Shown piece by piece: positions 1-7,786 of a stretch of DNA of 37,231 nt (positions within the stretch are counted from its first letter, which is position 1; each line of letters starts with the position of its first letter). Below the pieces are notes generated by a model, which worked only from the letters and a program-made list of their open reading frames with translations, made no database searches and was not told the origin of the DNA. The translations under genes and the position numbers were made by a program. Source of the stretch: an uncultured Chlorobiota bacterium. Its GTDB lineage: Bacteria > Bacteroidota > Bacteroidia > Bacteroidales > JAADGE01. The DNA is taken from assembly GCA_947311265.1 (NCBI GenBank), contig CAMZKQ010000227.1, positions 1 through 37,231 on the forward strand. The letters run 5' to 3'.

Positions 1-2
1 CC

Positions 3-452
3 CTACAACTCACCGCCACTACCGAAGCAGGAAGTAGCTTACCAGCTTGGCTAACATTCAATACCCAAACGCAAACTTTCTCGGGTACGCCAAGCCTTAG
101 CGAAATACTGAATATAAAAGTTACCGCCACTGACGATTTAGGTGCATTTGCCTCCGATATTTTTACACTTACTGTTGAAAATACTGTAGGCGTAAAAGGC
201 TTACACAGTACCTACATCAACATATACCCCAACCCTACAGAAGATTACTTTTACCTTACTGTAGGCAGCGAAATTTCGAGTTACAGCATCAAAGTATTCT
301 CCGTTTCCGGAAAAGAAGTAAGAAATTTTAACACCATTAAAAATACAACAACACAAAAAATTGACCTTTCAGGAATTGCCAAAGGCATTTATTTCATGGA
401 AATAAACCTTGATGGGAAATTTAAAGTACACAAAAAGGTGGTTCTAAAATAA
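3..452 (+). CDS. C-terminal part of a T9SS-secreted surface protein (partial)
   Basis: The reading frame is open from the window edge to a TAA at 450-452, so only the last 149 residues are seen and the start lies outside. The visible part begins with a putative Ig/cadherin-like module (LPAWLTFNTQTQTFSGTP, the usual 'He_PIG' pattern of large Bacteroidota surface proteins). It ends with a type A sorting domain of the type IX secretion system: IYPNPTEDYF, a central KVFSVSGKEV strand, and a final KGIYFMEI...KKVVLK. In this family the last ~75 residues guide export across the outer membrane and are then cleaved, leaving the protein attached to A-LPS. The function of the missing N-terminal part cannot be told. 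The class is secure. Confidence 0.9.
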   Translation, partial: LQLTATTEAGSSLPAWLTFNTQTQTFSGTPSLSEILNIKVTATDDLGAFASDIFTLTVENTVGVKGLHSTYINIYPNPTEDYFYLTVGSEISSYSIKVFSVSGKEVRNFNTIKNTTTQKIDLSGIAKGIYFMEINLDGKFKVHKKVVLK

Positions 453-465
453 GGTGCAAATTTTT

Positions 466-598
466 ATTTTCATGTTTTATAAATTTGGCTTACCAAAGGT
501 TTCTTTTTCTACCTTTGAAAAGGGCTGGAATTGTTTTATATTTGCAGTCTTATTTTTCAGTACCTACAAATAACTCCAAATTTATAAAACATGAAAAT
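466..598. repeat. perfect 23-bp inverted repeat flanking the S8 peptidase promoter
   Basis: The left arm is 466-488 and the right arm 576-598. They are exact reverse complements (core CATGTTTTATAAATTTGG at 471-488) separated by 87 bp. The right arm covers the ATG (591) of the S8 peptidase gene. A good promoter lies wholly in the spacer. A perfect 23-bp match at this distance is not expected by chance even in A+T-rich DNA. The arrangement matches the invertible promoters of Bacteroidota; alternatively, read-through RNA from the upstream gene could fold into a hairpin that hides the start codon. Confidence 0.85.
514..544 (+). promoter_or_regulatory. predicted Bacteroidota promoter for the S8 peptidase gene
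   Basis: TTTG at 514-517, 19 nt, then TATATTTG at 537-544 match the -33/-7 consensus TTTG-N19-TAnnTTTG. The start codon is 46 nt downstream. It lies between the two arms of the 23-bp inverted repeat. Confidence 0.7.
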
Positions 599-2177
599 TA
601 AATACAGTTTATTATTTCTGATATTTACAGCCACAATTTATAGCACGCCACTATATTCGCAGCAATTATATAAGGTGTATTTTTCAGATAAAGATGGTGT
701 ACAATTTTCGCCTTACCAATATTTCGATGCCAAGGCAATTGAACGCCGACTTAACTCTGGCATTTCCATTTATCAAAAATCCGATTTTCCTTTGCGGGAA
801 GACTATGTAGCTAAAATTTCGGCAATTACAGGCAAAAATAACTTTAAAATCCGTTGGTTTAACCTCGTTTTTACAGAAGCCACCCCAGAGCAGCTTGCCG
901 AAATATCAAAGCTCCCCTTTGTTGTAAAAATTGAACAATCAATTTTGCAAACCCAACCTGCTAGTACAAACTACAGTACCGACTTAACTCCGGGGGAGGA
1001 GCGTCTGCTCAAAAATCAGATTTTGCATTTACAAGGCAATTTATTTCATGATGCCAATATAAAAGGGCAAGGCATACGTATTGCCGTATTCGATGCAGGT
1101 TTTCCTCAGACCAATACTAGCCCCGCTTTTGAGCATATCCGAAAAAATAATAGGATTATTAAGACTTACGATTTTGCAAAAAATAAAGAATTTGTGTATG
1201 CACACAATGCCCACGGCACTATGGTACTCTCTTGCATTGCAGGAATTGCCGACGGCAAGCCGATAGGCCTAGCCACCGAAGCCGAATTTTTATTGGCACG
1301 CACAGAAGTGGCTACCGAGCCATTTTCGGAAGAAAAGAACTGGCTAGCAGCGGCTCAATGGGCAGATAAAAATGGGGCAGACATTATCAATAGCTCCTTA
1401 GGTTACACTTACCACCGCTATTTTACTTGGCAAATGGACGGAAAAATTAGCCTTGTAGCAAGAGCTGCCAACATGGCGGCATCAAAAGGCATATTGGTGG
1501 TAAATGCCATGGGCAACGATGGCAGCGGCGACTAGAAAGTACTTGGCACACCTGCCGATGCCGATAGCATAATAAGCGTTGGTGGGATAGACCCAAAAAC
1601 ATATTTCCACCAATCATTTAGTTCTTTTGGTCCTACTTCCGATATGCGAATGAAGCCTAATATTTCTGCATTTTCAACAGCTATTGTTGCTGGGAAAGAT
1701 AAGCTAAAAAAAGCACAAGGCACTTCTTTTTCATCGCCACTTACTGCGGGTTTTGCGGCTTGTGCTTGGCAAACCATGCGTAAAAAAAATAGCTCTACAA
1801 CAAATATGGAAGTTTTTACTGCCCTCCAAAAATCAGCAAATTTATACCCCTATTTCGATTATGCACACGGCTATGGCATACCACAAGCCTCTTATTTTTT
1901 AACTGGCAAAAAAGAAGTAGAGCCTACTTTTAGTTTTGAACGAACTGGCGATACTGTTAATATCAAAGCAAAATCGAATTATATAAAGACGGCGGGAAAA
2001 GATAGGCGAAACTACCTTTTTGTTCATGTTGTTGATTCTAAAAATAAGATTCTAAAATACTGGATGGTGGAGGTTTTCCAAGAAGATGCTTTTTCTATTG
2101 ATTTAGTCAATTTCCCGAGAGGTGAAAAAATACAAGCTCACTTTCAGTCTTACACCAATTCGTTTGAAATTAAGTAA
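591..2177 (+). pseudogene. S8 family serine peptidase (subtilisin-like), interrupted by an in-frame TAG
   Basis: One frame encodes a full-length secreted subtilase of 528 codons, broken only by TAG at 1533-1535 (codon 315). It has a signal peptide (residues 1-24, ending LYSQQ), an N-terminal prodomain-like part, and the catalytic triad: Asp168 (IAVFDAGFP), His208 (NAHGTMVLS) and Ser379 (GTSFSSP). The oxyanion Asn309 is in AMGNDGSGD. Sequence after the stop continues with KVLGTPADADSIISVGG, as expected of the family, and the family usually has W at the stop position, so TGG to TAG is the simplest explanation. There is no T9SS sorting domain. As read, the first part (314 residues) lacks the catalytic Ser. 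The stop may be a consensus error. The gene's TAA lies at the edge of an IS-end remnant (2176-2303). Confidence 0.85.
1533..1535 (+). other. premature stop codon (TAG) in the S8 peptidase gene
   Basis: The TAG sits between GNDGSGD and KVLGTPADADS, in the same frame as both halves. No frame change is needed to rejoin the protein. Confidence 0.85.
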
Positions 2178-2303
2178 CTAAAGTTTAGGAGTTGTTAATA
2201 TATTAATAATAAGGGTATTACAAGAAAAATCAAAACCTGTTAATTGCATGGTAATCAATAGAATAGAAATGTGAAAAAATTGCATAATTAAATATAAATT
2301 ACT
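2176..2303 (+). mobile_element. solo IS-end remnant (about 128 bp)
   Basis: This stretch aligns almost end to end with the minus strand of 32873-33001, one end of the decayed IS near ispE. Shared blocks include AACTAAAGTTT at the tip, TATTAATAATAAGG, TATTACAAGAAAA and TGCATAATTAAAT. No transposase sequence follows, so only one end is left. It begins inside the stop codon of the S8 peptidase gene. Confidence 0.75.
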
Positions 2304-2342
2304 TAAAAAAACTCATCTAACTTGGTTTTGTATTCATATTTT

Positions 2343-2363
2343 AAAAATAGGGGGTCTATTTTT
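2343..2363 (+). terminator. small hairpin, possible terminator
   Basis: AAAAATAG-GGGGT-CTATTTTT gives a perfect 8-bp stem with a 5-nt loop and T-rich right arm. It lies 166 nt after the S8 gene. The stem is A+T-rich and therefore weak. Confidence 0.35.
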
Positions 2364-2377
2364 CTGCAAAAGCCAAT

Positions 2378-2787
2378 AATGAGTCCGGTCTAAAAACTGT
2401 AAATGAGCAAGTTGCAGATGTTAAATAATATTTTTTAAGGAAACTCAAGTATTTTTCATAAAATCAATTTTCTAACTTTAATTAATATTTAATCTACTAT
2501 AAATTACATTATTTTTTATTTCTTTGTACCCAAGGAACTTAAACTAATATAACAAATGGAAAACTTACTAGCCAAAACTCTTGCCCACAGGGGCATGACA
2601 GGTAGCCAATTGGCTGAAAAGGTAAAGGTGAATAGAAATACAATACAATCTATCAGTACGAAGGAGTTTATACCTAGTATTAGCTTAGCATTGCGAATAG
2701 CACAAGAGCTAAAAACAGATGTAGAGGAAATATTTCAGCTCGAAGAGCATGAATATCCAGAGCCTTAATGAAGCCCGGTCTAAAAAC
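2378..2787. repeat. ~20-bp direct repeats flanking the Xre gene
   Basis: AATGAGTCCGGTCTAAAAAC at 2378-2397 and AATGAAGCCCGGTCTAAAAA (+C) at 2767-2787 lie on either side of the small regulator gene; the second overlaps its stop codon. The core CCGGTCTAAAAA recurs as the left arm of the MITE-like element at 23044, so these are probably ends of the same repeat family. The rest of the 2178-2555 gap holds the IS remnant and a hairpin, and no gene that I can see. Confidence 0.7.
2556..2768 (+). CDS. small Xre/Cro-type helix-turn-helix regulator
   Basis: This 70-residue protein is a single HTH_3 domain: LAHRGMTGSQLAEKVKVNRNTIQSISTK contains the turn and recognition helix (residues ~9-37), followed by the typical SISLALRIAQELKTDVEEIFQ helix pair. 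This length matches YozG/SinR-type stand-alone regulators, or antitoxin-like proteins; no toxin gene lies beside it. It starts at ATG 2556, 21 nt after a TTG-rich A+T leader. It sits among repeat remnants, so it may be a carried gene rather than part of the core genome. Its DNA target is unknown. Confidence 0.85.
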   Translation: MENLLAKTLAHRGMTGSQLAEKVKVNRNTIQSISTKEFIPSISLALRIAQELKTDVEEIFQLEEHEYPEP

Positions 2788-2915
2788 AAAAAAAAGAGTA
2801 ATTAGCCACCCTGCGAGTTTTGTAACTAACTGGTTTTCAGTAGCTGATTTTGCGTATTTTGCAAACATACCAGACTAAGTTCATTAATTTTTAACAAAAT
2901 TAATTTTTTTTTTGT

Positions 2916-2923
2916 ACCTTTGT
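2916..2923 (+). promoter_or_regulatory. predicted -7 promoter element (TACCTTTG)
   Basis: TACCTTTG matches TAnnTTTG, 31 nt before the ATG at 2955. No clear -33 TTTG is seen at the right distance. Confidence 0.5.
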
Positions 2924-2954
2924 TTTTATCACTTAAACACTTAGGTTTATAACT

Positions 2955-3269
2955 ATGGCTTTTTTTTCAGGATTACGAGGATTTAGGATACCATCGCATA
3001 GGCAATTTGACTATCGCCCAGTATTTTATGATGAGCGAAAGGAGAAACTCTCCGCTAAAATAAAAAAGCAAGAAGAGCTAGATATTAAAATTGAATCTGG
3101 CGAATATACACCCAACGTTAAAGGGAAAATTAAGGAATATTATAATAAGTCGCCTCGGCGAAAGCAAGTTCGCTCGTCTAATATTCGCTTAGTTATTTTT
3201 ATTGTAGTTCTTTCTTTTGGGGCGTACTATTTCCTTAATAATGAAATTTCAGCCCTCTTAGGGTTTTAA
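2955..3269 (+). CDS. conserved Bacteroidota small membrane protein, function unknown
   Basis: The 104-residue protein has a basic, charged N-terminal ~75 residues (RGFRIPSHRQFDYRPVFYDE, then a lysine/glutamate-rich helix and SPRRKQVRSS). One C-terminal transmembrane segment follows (LVIFIVVLSFGAYYFL, ~79-95), so it is probably a tail-anchored cytoplasmic protein. Proteins of this shape are common in Bacteroidota, are sometimes mislabelled as riboflavin synthase subunits, and have no established function. It has its own predicted promoter and converges on the next gene with 41 bp between stops. Confidence 0.75.
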   Translation: MAFFSGLRGFRIPSHRQFDYRPVFYDERKEKLSAKIKKQEELDIKIESGEYTPNVKGKIKEYYNKSPRRKQVRSSNIRLVIFIVVLSFGAYYFLNNEISALLGF

Positions 3270-3310
3270 GTTTGACCTAGCAACTCTATTGCTTTTTCTT
3301 TTACAATGGT

Positions 3311-5470
3311 TTAATTATCTTCTTTTAAATCTTCAATTACAAAAACATTTTTTTTTATTTTAGCTTTAAAGTTTGTTTCAGTAACGTTGAGTATCATTTC
3401 TCGCCTATCTGTTATTATGTTTTTAACGTAAGGGATTTTCACACCTTTTGTGCCTGGCACTTCTCTATAATCTGAAAAGAAAACCACTTTATCGACTTCT
3501 TTGCCGCTACTATTGCTTAGAAATTCGGTGCGTATATGCAGTTTTGTTTTAGCATCAAAATAATCAAACTGCTGCTTGCCCGATGGCATTGTTGCTTTTA
3601 CCGAATAAAAGGTTTGTCCCTCTTCGGTAAATCGCCCAATAATTTCTGTTTCGGTGCTATCAGCAAAATAATTGTAGGCATCAAAAGGTTTGCTAAGTGC
3701 AATCACTTCCTGTAAATCAGCTCCGGTAAGTTCTCTTTTACCTTCGGCAGTTTCTAAGGTGGCTCTGCTGCCATCGAATACTTTTTTTTCTATCAGGATT
3801 TTCTTTATCGTATCAATTACAATTTTTTCAAATTTAGTGCCATTACTGGTAAATCCTACTTTAACAGGCTTTAGAAAGTAGGAGGCGGAGTCCAAATATA
3901 GCCAAAGTTCGGAGCTAAATTTTTCTTTTTTCCGGTAAGTGGTCATTTTTACAGGGTAGGTTTTCCCTTCTGATTTATAAGTGCCCTCTGCCTTTATTAT
4001 TTGCCCTTTTTTTGAGATTTCGGTGGAATTTACAGTATTAAAAAAAGAGTTTGCAATTCTTTTAGGACCAAATCCTTTTTTTATAATTTCCACAATGGTA
4101 TCATTTTTTAGGGTATAAATATCGGCATGGTCAGTCATTTTAAGTAGTTCGTTAAACCAAATATCTAAGTTGCCTTTTATTACGGTTAGCATTTTTGATT
4201 TTTCAAAATTATCGGTCATAAATGCTGTTAGCTCTTCGGGCTCTGCAAATTTTAATTTTTCGCTATAGTCAGAAAAGAAGTTCTGTTTTAGTTTATTTTT
4301 CCAGATATAATCAAGCATAATACTTAATTCGTTGGGGCGAAGTAAATCATTAAGAAACTCTTGGTTTAGGGAATTTCCAGTATTTTTCAATAGGGCTTCT
4401 GCAATAGGGGCATTCAAAAATGATTTTTTTATCTCAAATGCTGCGTTTACTGCCTCGGCCAATTTATCTGCTTTGCAGGAAGCTTGCATCGTCCAGACTG
4501 CCGTTGATGTGCAAGCCAATATCTCGGACGAGCAGTTTTGTGCCAAGTTGTAACTGCCGCCCAACTCGGTAAAGAAGTAGCCTGTATTGGGGTGTCCAAA
4601 GGTACTACTTCCCAGTGTGGTAATTGCTAATTTTTCGGGATTTAGCGTGCCTACTTTTAGGCTTACTGTGGCAAAATCACAGTTATCAATGTATTTTTTA
4701 TCGTCCTTATGAAAAAAGTAAATAGCATCTTCCTGTAAAGGGAGGTTTTTAATTTTCTTAAATTTTCGTGATTTTTTTTTACCTAAATTCTGAAAATAAA
4801 TTTCGGCTTTTTCAAAAACCTCTTTTGCGGGGGCATTGGTTATTACCACGATGTGCTTGGGCGAATTACGCATAAATTGGTTATAGTAGCGCTTACAGTC
4901 TTCTTGGTAGATTAAATTTATAGAGTCGCCCAGTATTTTCCCATTGCAAAAATGCCCTTTTTCGTAAACCGAACTTATCGCTTTTATGGCTGTTAGTTCT
5001 GGCTCGCCTCGTAGCTGTTGGGATTTTATGAGTTTCTGCTTAAACTTTTTCAGCAATTTTTTATCAAACCGAGGTTGCTGTAGCGGAATCATCATTGTAA
5101 GAAAAATGCTATCGAAGTTACTCCCTGACGAAAGGGTTATTAGTGAGTTTTCGAGGCTCGAAATTAGAATGCCTTTTTCGTTCACCCAGTTTTTATAGAG
5201 GATTGGTGCTAGCGTATCTGTGCCTTCGCACAGTAGTTGCCCGGTTAGCTTTGCCAGCTGCACTTTGCTTTCTATTTGGGCTGGATTGGGGTGAAAAAAC
5301 AGCCTACAAAAAGTGGCATCGTTCATTTTATTTTCGATACAAGTTACTGCTACTCCGCTTTTTGTAGTGTATGTTTTGGCTTCCGATAGGGCGACAAGAA
5401 TCTGCTCTGTTTGTGAGAAAACAGGTCGGAAAAATAATATCAGCGAAAGCATTACAAGTATTTTTTTCAA
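3311..5470 (-). CDS. M16 (pitrilysin)-like protein, probably catalytically inactive
   Basis: The 719-residue periplasmic protein has a signal peptide (MKKILVMLSLILFFRPVFSQ). Residues ~30-440 follow the M16 fold. Where active members have the zinc motif HxxEH, this one reads AKLTGQLLCEGTDT, as in the non-catalytic half of M16 pairs. The C-terminal ~230 residues (from about KKGQIIKAEGTYKS) look like an outer-membrane lipoprotein-sorting type beta domain common after M16 halves in this phylum. Normally such a protein pairs with an active M16 subunit, which is not in this window. It starts 4 nt after the stop of the MORN-repeat gene upstream on the same strand, so the two are very likely one transcript. 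The fold call is firm; the loss of activity is an inference from the missing residues. Confidence 0.8.
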   Translation of the reverse strand: MKKILVMLSLILFFRPVFSQTEQILVALSEAKTYTTKSGVAVTCIENKMNDATFCRLFFHPNPAQIESKVQLAKLTGQLLCEGTDTLAPILYKNWVNEKGILISSLENSLITLSSGSNFDSIFLTMMIPLQQPRFDKKLLKKFKQKLIKSQQLRGEPELTAIKAISSVYEKGHFCNGKILGDSINLIYQEDCKRYYNQFMRNSPKHIVVITNAPAKEVFEKAEIYFQNLGKKKSRKFKKIKNLPLQEDAIYFFHKDDKKYIDNCDFATVSLKVGTLNPEKLAITTLGSSTFGHPNTGYFFTELGGSYNLAQNCSSEILACTSTAVWTMQASCKADKLAEAVNAAFEIKKSFLNAPIAEALLKNTGNSLNQEFLNDLLRPNELSIMLDYIWKNKLKQNFFSDYSEKLKFAEPEELTAFMTDNFEKSKMLTVIKGNLDIWFNELLKMTDHADIYTLKNDTIVEIIKKGFGPKRIANSFFNTVNSTEISKKGQIIKAEGTYKSEGKTYPVKMTTYRKKEKFSSELWLYLDSASYFLKPVKVGFTSNGTKFEKIVIDTIKKILIEKKVFDGSRATLETAEGKRELTGADLQEVIALSKPFDAYNYFADSTETEIIGRFTEEGQTFYSVKATMPSGKQQFDYFDAKTKLHIRTEFLSNSSGKEVDKVVFFSDYREVPGTKGVKIPYVKNIITDRREMILNVTETNFKAKIKKNVFVIEDLKEDN

Positions 5471-5474
5471 GGTG

Positions 5475-7232
5475 TTATCTAAATCCGTTGCGTTGCGTAT
5501 TTTTCATTTTATTGATAATGACTTTTGTCTTTTTTCCGTTTTTGTATTGGGCTTCATAGGTAACTTTCCCTTGGCGGTCGTAGAATTTTTCGTGCCCATT
5601 TTTTCGTCCATCTTTGTAGTTGGTTTCTCGCATCACCTGTGTTCCCCGAGGATACCAAAGTACTGATTTCCCGTTTCGTTTTCCATTTTTAAATGTTTCG
5701 AGTCGTTCTTTATGCCCGTTTCGTTTATAAATTATCCATGGGCCGTGTTTCATGCCGTTTTTGTAGAAGCCGGAGTTTTTAAGGTTACCGTCTAGGTAAT
5801 AGTCTTCAAATTTTCCATTTCTAATGCCTTCTTTGTAGCTTTCGAGCCTGTCTTTTGAGCCATTTTTTTTCCAGTAGGTGGCGGTACCGTCCTTAAAATT
5901 CAGCTTGTAGTTTACAATGTACTTTTTCTTCCCATCAGGGAATTTGGCTTCCCATTTTTTGTCCATTTTTCCATGTACAAAGGCACCTTTCATTTCTGGT
6001 TTTCCGTTTTTATAGAAAGACTCCCATGTTCCGTTTTCTTTATCGCCATCGAACACACCTTTATAATATACATTCCCATTTTCAAAGTAAACGGTTTGCA
6101 GGCCTTGTCTAATGCCTTTTACAAAAGGTACTGTTTTCCAAACTTCTCCTGTGGTGTACCAGTAGGTCCATGTGCCTTCCATTAGTCCATTTTTGTACAT
6201 TCCTTCGTTGCCTTTTACGGTTACTTTTTTGCCTTTTATCGAGTCGTTTTGCCAATAGCTCCATTTGCCGTGCATCGTATCATTTTTAAAATGGCCGTCT
6301 ATATCTGGCTTGCCATCTATCTGATACCAGTGTGCAACACCATGTTTTAATCCATTTTTGTAATTTACTTCAATTCTTTTTATTCCTTTGGGGTTATAGA
6401 TTTGGTGTAGCCCATCTTTTTTTCCTAAAATATAATTTCCTTTTTTCTGTACTTTTCCGTTTTCGTACCAGTACGTCCATATACTGTCTTTTTTTCCCGC
6501 AGTATATCGCCCTTCAATTTCTTTTGTTCCATCAGGATACCACGCAATGTGTATGCCATTTTCGTAGTTTAGGATACTTTCTTTTTTTCCGTTTTTATAC
6601 CAGCGTTGCCATTTTTTTATTTTTTGCCCTTTGGCGTAAGTCCCTTCTGAAAAAGGGTTGCCATTCCGGAAGTAGGCTTTAAAAGGGCCCTCTCTAAGTC
6701 CGTTTTTATAACTGCCCGTTTCTTTTATTTTTCCATTATCGAAATATTCGGCATAAGTGCCATTTCCATTTTTAACTAATGCTTTTCCGTCCTCTGCAAA
6801 AAAGCTTATTAATTTGCCTTTATTTTCTTTAAAGGACTCCTCTTTTTTTAATTTTCCTGATGTGTAAAACCTTTTCCAAAGGCTGTCTTTTTTGTTTTTT
6901 TTAAAAAATCCACTAAGCTTTATTTTTCCATTTTCGTACCATTCTACATAATGTCCTGTTTGGTAAGCGTTTCTAAAATAGCCTTCGCTTTGCTTGCCTT
7001 TATTGGGGTAATAAAATGTTGTTCTACCATTAACAAAGCCATGGCTAAATTCGGTTTCTTGTTCCAAAATGCCTTTAGAGTTCCAGTATTTCCATATCCC
7101 ATGCTCCTTACCGTCTTTAAGTAGGCCTTCGCTTTTTTTAGTTCCATTTTTCCATTTGTAGGTTTTTAGCTCTTGGGAGAATGTAAAAATGGAAACCGTA
7201 GAAAGTATTGAAATTATCAATAATTTTTTCAT
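5475..7232 (-). CDS. MORN-type repeat protein (MORN_2 / YwqK-like), secreted
   Basis: After a signal peptide (MKKLLIISILSTVSIFTFSQ) the 585-residue protein is made almost wholly of about two dozen repeats of ~23 residues with the pattern 'Y-x-NG-K-x-x-x-G-x-Y-K-x-G-K-x-D-G-x-W-x-Y-W' (for example YWYENGKVQKKGNYILGKKD). This is the MORN variant repeat found in YwqK-like proteins. In Bacteroidota these are usually envelope proteins of unknown role, perhaps binding other proteins or lipid surfaces; the antitoxin label attached to B. subtilis YwqK should not be carried over. It is the first gene of a two-gene transcript with the M16-like gene. A predicted promoter lies 77 nt upstream. Confidence 0.85.
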   Translation of the reverse strand: MKKLLIISILSTVSIFTFSQELKTYKWKNGTKKSEGLLKDGKEHGIWKYWNSKGILEQETEFSHGFVNGRTTFYYPNKGKQSEGYFRNAYQTGHYVEWYENGKIKLSGFFKKNKKDSLWKRFYTSGKLKKEESFKENKGKLISFFAEDGKALVKNGNGTYAEYFDNGKIKETGSYKNGLREGPFKAYFRNGNPFSEGTYAKGQKIKKWQRWYKNGKKESILNYENGIHIAWYPDGTKEIEGRYTAGKKDSIWTYWYENGKVQKKGNYILGKKDGLHQIYNPKGIKRIEVNYKNGLKHGVAHWYQIDGKPDIDGHFKNDTMHGKWSYWQNDSIKGKKVTVKGNEGMYKNGLMEGTWTYWYTTGEVWKTVPFVKGIRQGLQTVYFENGNVYYKGVFDGDKENGTWESFYKNGKPEMKGAFVHGKMDKKWEAKFPDGKKKYIVNYKLNFKDGTATYWKKNGSKDRLESYKEGIRNGKFEDYYLDGNLKNSGFYKNGMKHGPWIIYKRNGHKERLETFKNGKRNGKSVLWYPRGTQVMRETNYKDGRKNGHEKFYDRQGKVTYEAQYKNGKKTKVIINKMKNTQRNGFR

Positions 7233-7308
7233 TATGTTCTAGTTTTTATCTTTTTTAACGAAAAAGGTGTGCCGAAAAGTGCATAAGCACTATAAGTCGT
7301 ATTTTGTG

Positions 7309-7316
7309 CAAATTTA
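7309..7316 (-). promoter_or_regulatory. predicted -7 element for the MORN-repeat/M16 transcript
   Basis: On the minus strand this reads TAAATTTG, matching TAnnTTTG, 76 nt before the ATG at 7232. The -33 part is not evident. Confidence 0.4.
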
Positions 7317-7443
7317 AAGTAAAATTATTCGGAAAATTAAAAAACAAAATAATTTATTTAGCATAAGTAGCGTTTTTTTTAAAGAAAAGGGCAATTTGTT
7401 TTATGAAATTTATTTTTTTTTTAGTTTATCAAAATTTTATATG

Positions 7444-7451
7444 TATCTTTG
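7444..7451 (+). promoter_or_regulatory. predicted -7 element for the PID-CTERM/exosortase genes
   Basis: TATCTTTG is a perfect TAnnTTTG match, 116 nt before the ATG at 7568. With 7309-7316 it makes the 335-bp gap 7233-7567 a divergent promoter region; I see nothing else there. Confidence 0.55.
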
Positions 7452-7567
7452 CTTGATATTATGATTTTTTCAAGTTGCCTTATTTAAAATTTGGTACGAC
7501 TTTTGAATAAGTAATAAATAATAACCCAACTAATTTTAAAATTGACCTCAATAATTCTCTATATTTT

Positions 7568-7765
7568 ATGAAAAAATTTCTTCTTCTTTGTGCTTTTATT
7601 ATAGCACTTTTAGTTACTCCTATTTTTGTACAAACTGCCGCCAGCCAGCCCCCTCCACCACCACCACAAGATATTCCTATTGATGGGGGACTAAGTATAT
7701 TGCTAATTGCAGGTGCTGCTTATGGTGCAAAACGTTTGCATGCAGCAAAGAAAGAACAGGATTAA
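7568..7765 (+). CDS. PID-CTERM sorting-signal peptide precursor (exosortase substrate)
   Basis: The 65-residue protein has three parts. Residues 1-26 form a signal peptide (MKKFLLLCAFIIALLV...AAS). Residues 27-36 are a proline tract (QPPPPPPQDI). The C-terminal sorting signal has the motif PIDGG (37-41), a hydrophobic stretch LSILLIAGAAYGA and a basic tail KRLHAAKKEQD. That tripartite end matches the PID-CTERM class of exosortase signals in Bacteroidota. If both ends are processed, only about 10-15 residues remain. The exosortase gene follows after 21 nt, which supports the pairing. What the mature peptide does is unknown. Confidence 0.8.
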   Translation: MKKFLLLCAFIIALLVTPIFVQTAASQPPPPPPQDIPIDGGLSILLIAGAAYGAKRLHAAKKEQD

Positions 7766-7786
7766 GAATAGTGCAACTCGTTTTTA

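Noticed and set aside
2556..2768. Xre antitoxin of a toxin-antitoxin pair
   Set aside because: No toxin-like ORF lies next to it on either strand; it is a stand-alone HTH protein among repeats.
5475..7232. YwqJK-type toxin-antitoxin system
   Set aside because: Only the repeat type resembles YwqK. The protein has a signal peptide and about two dozen repeats, and no toxin gene lies nearby.
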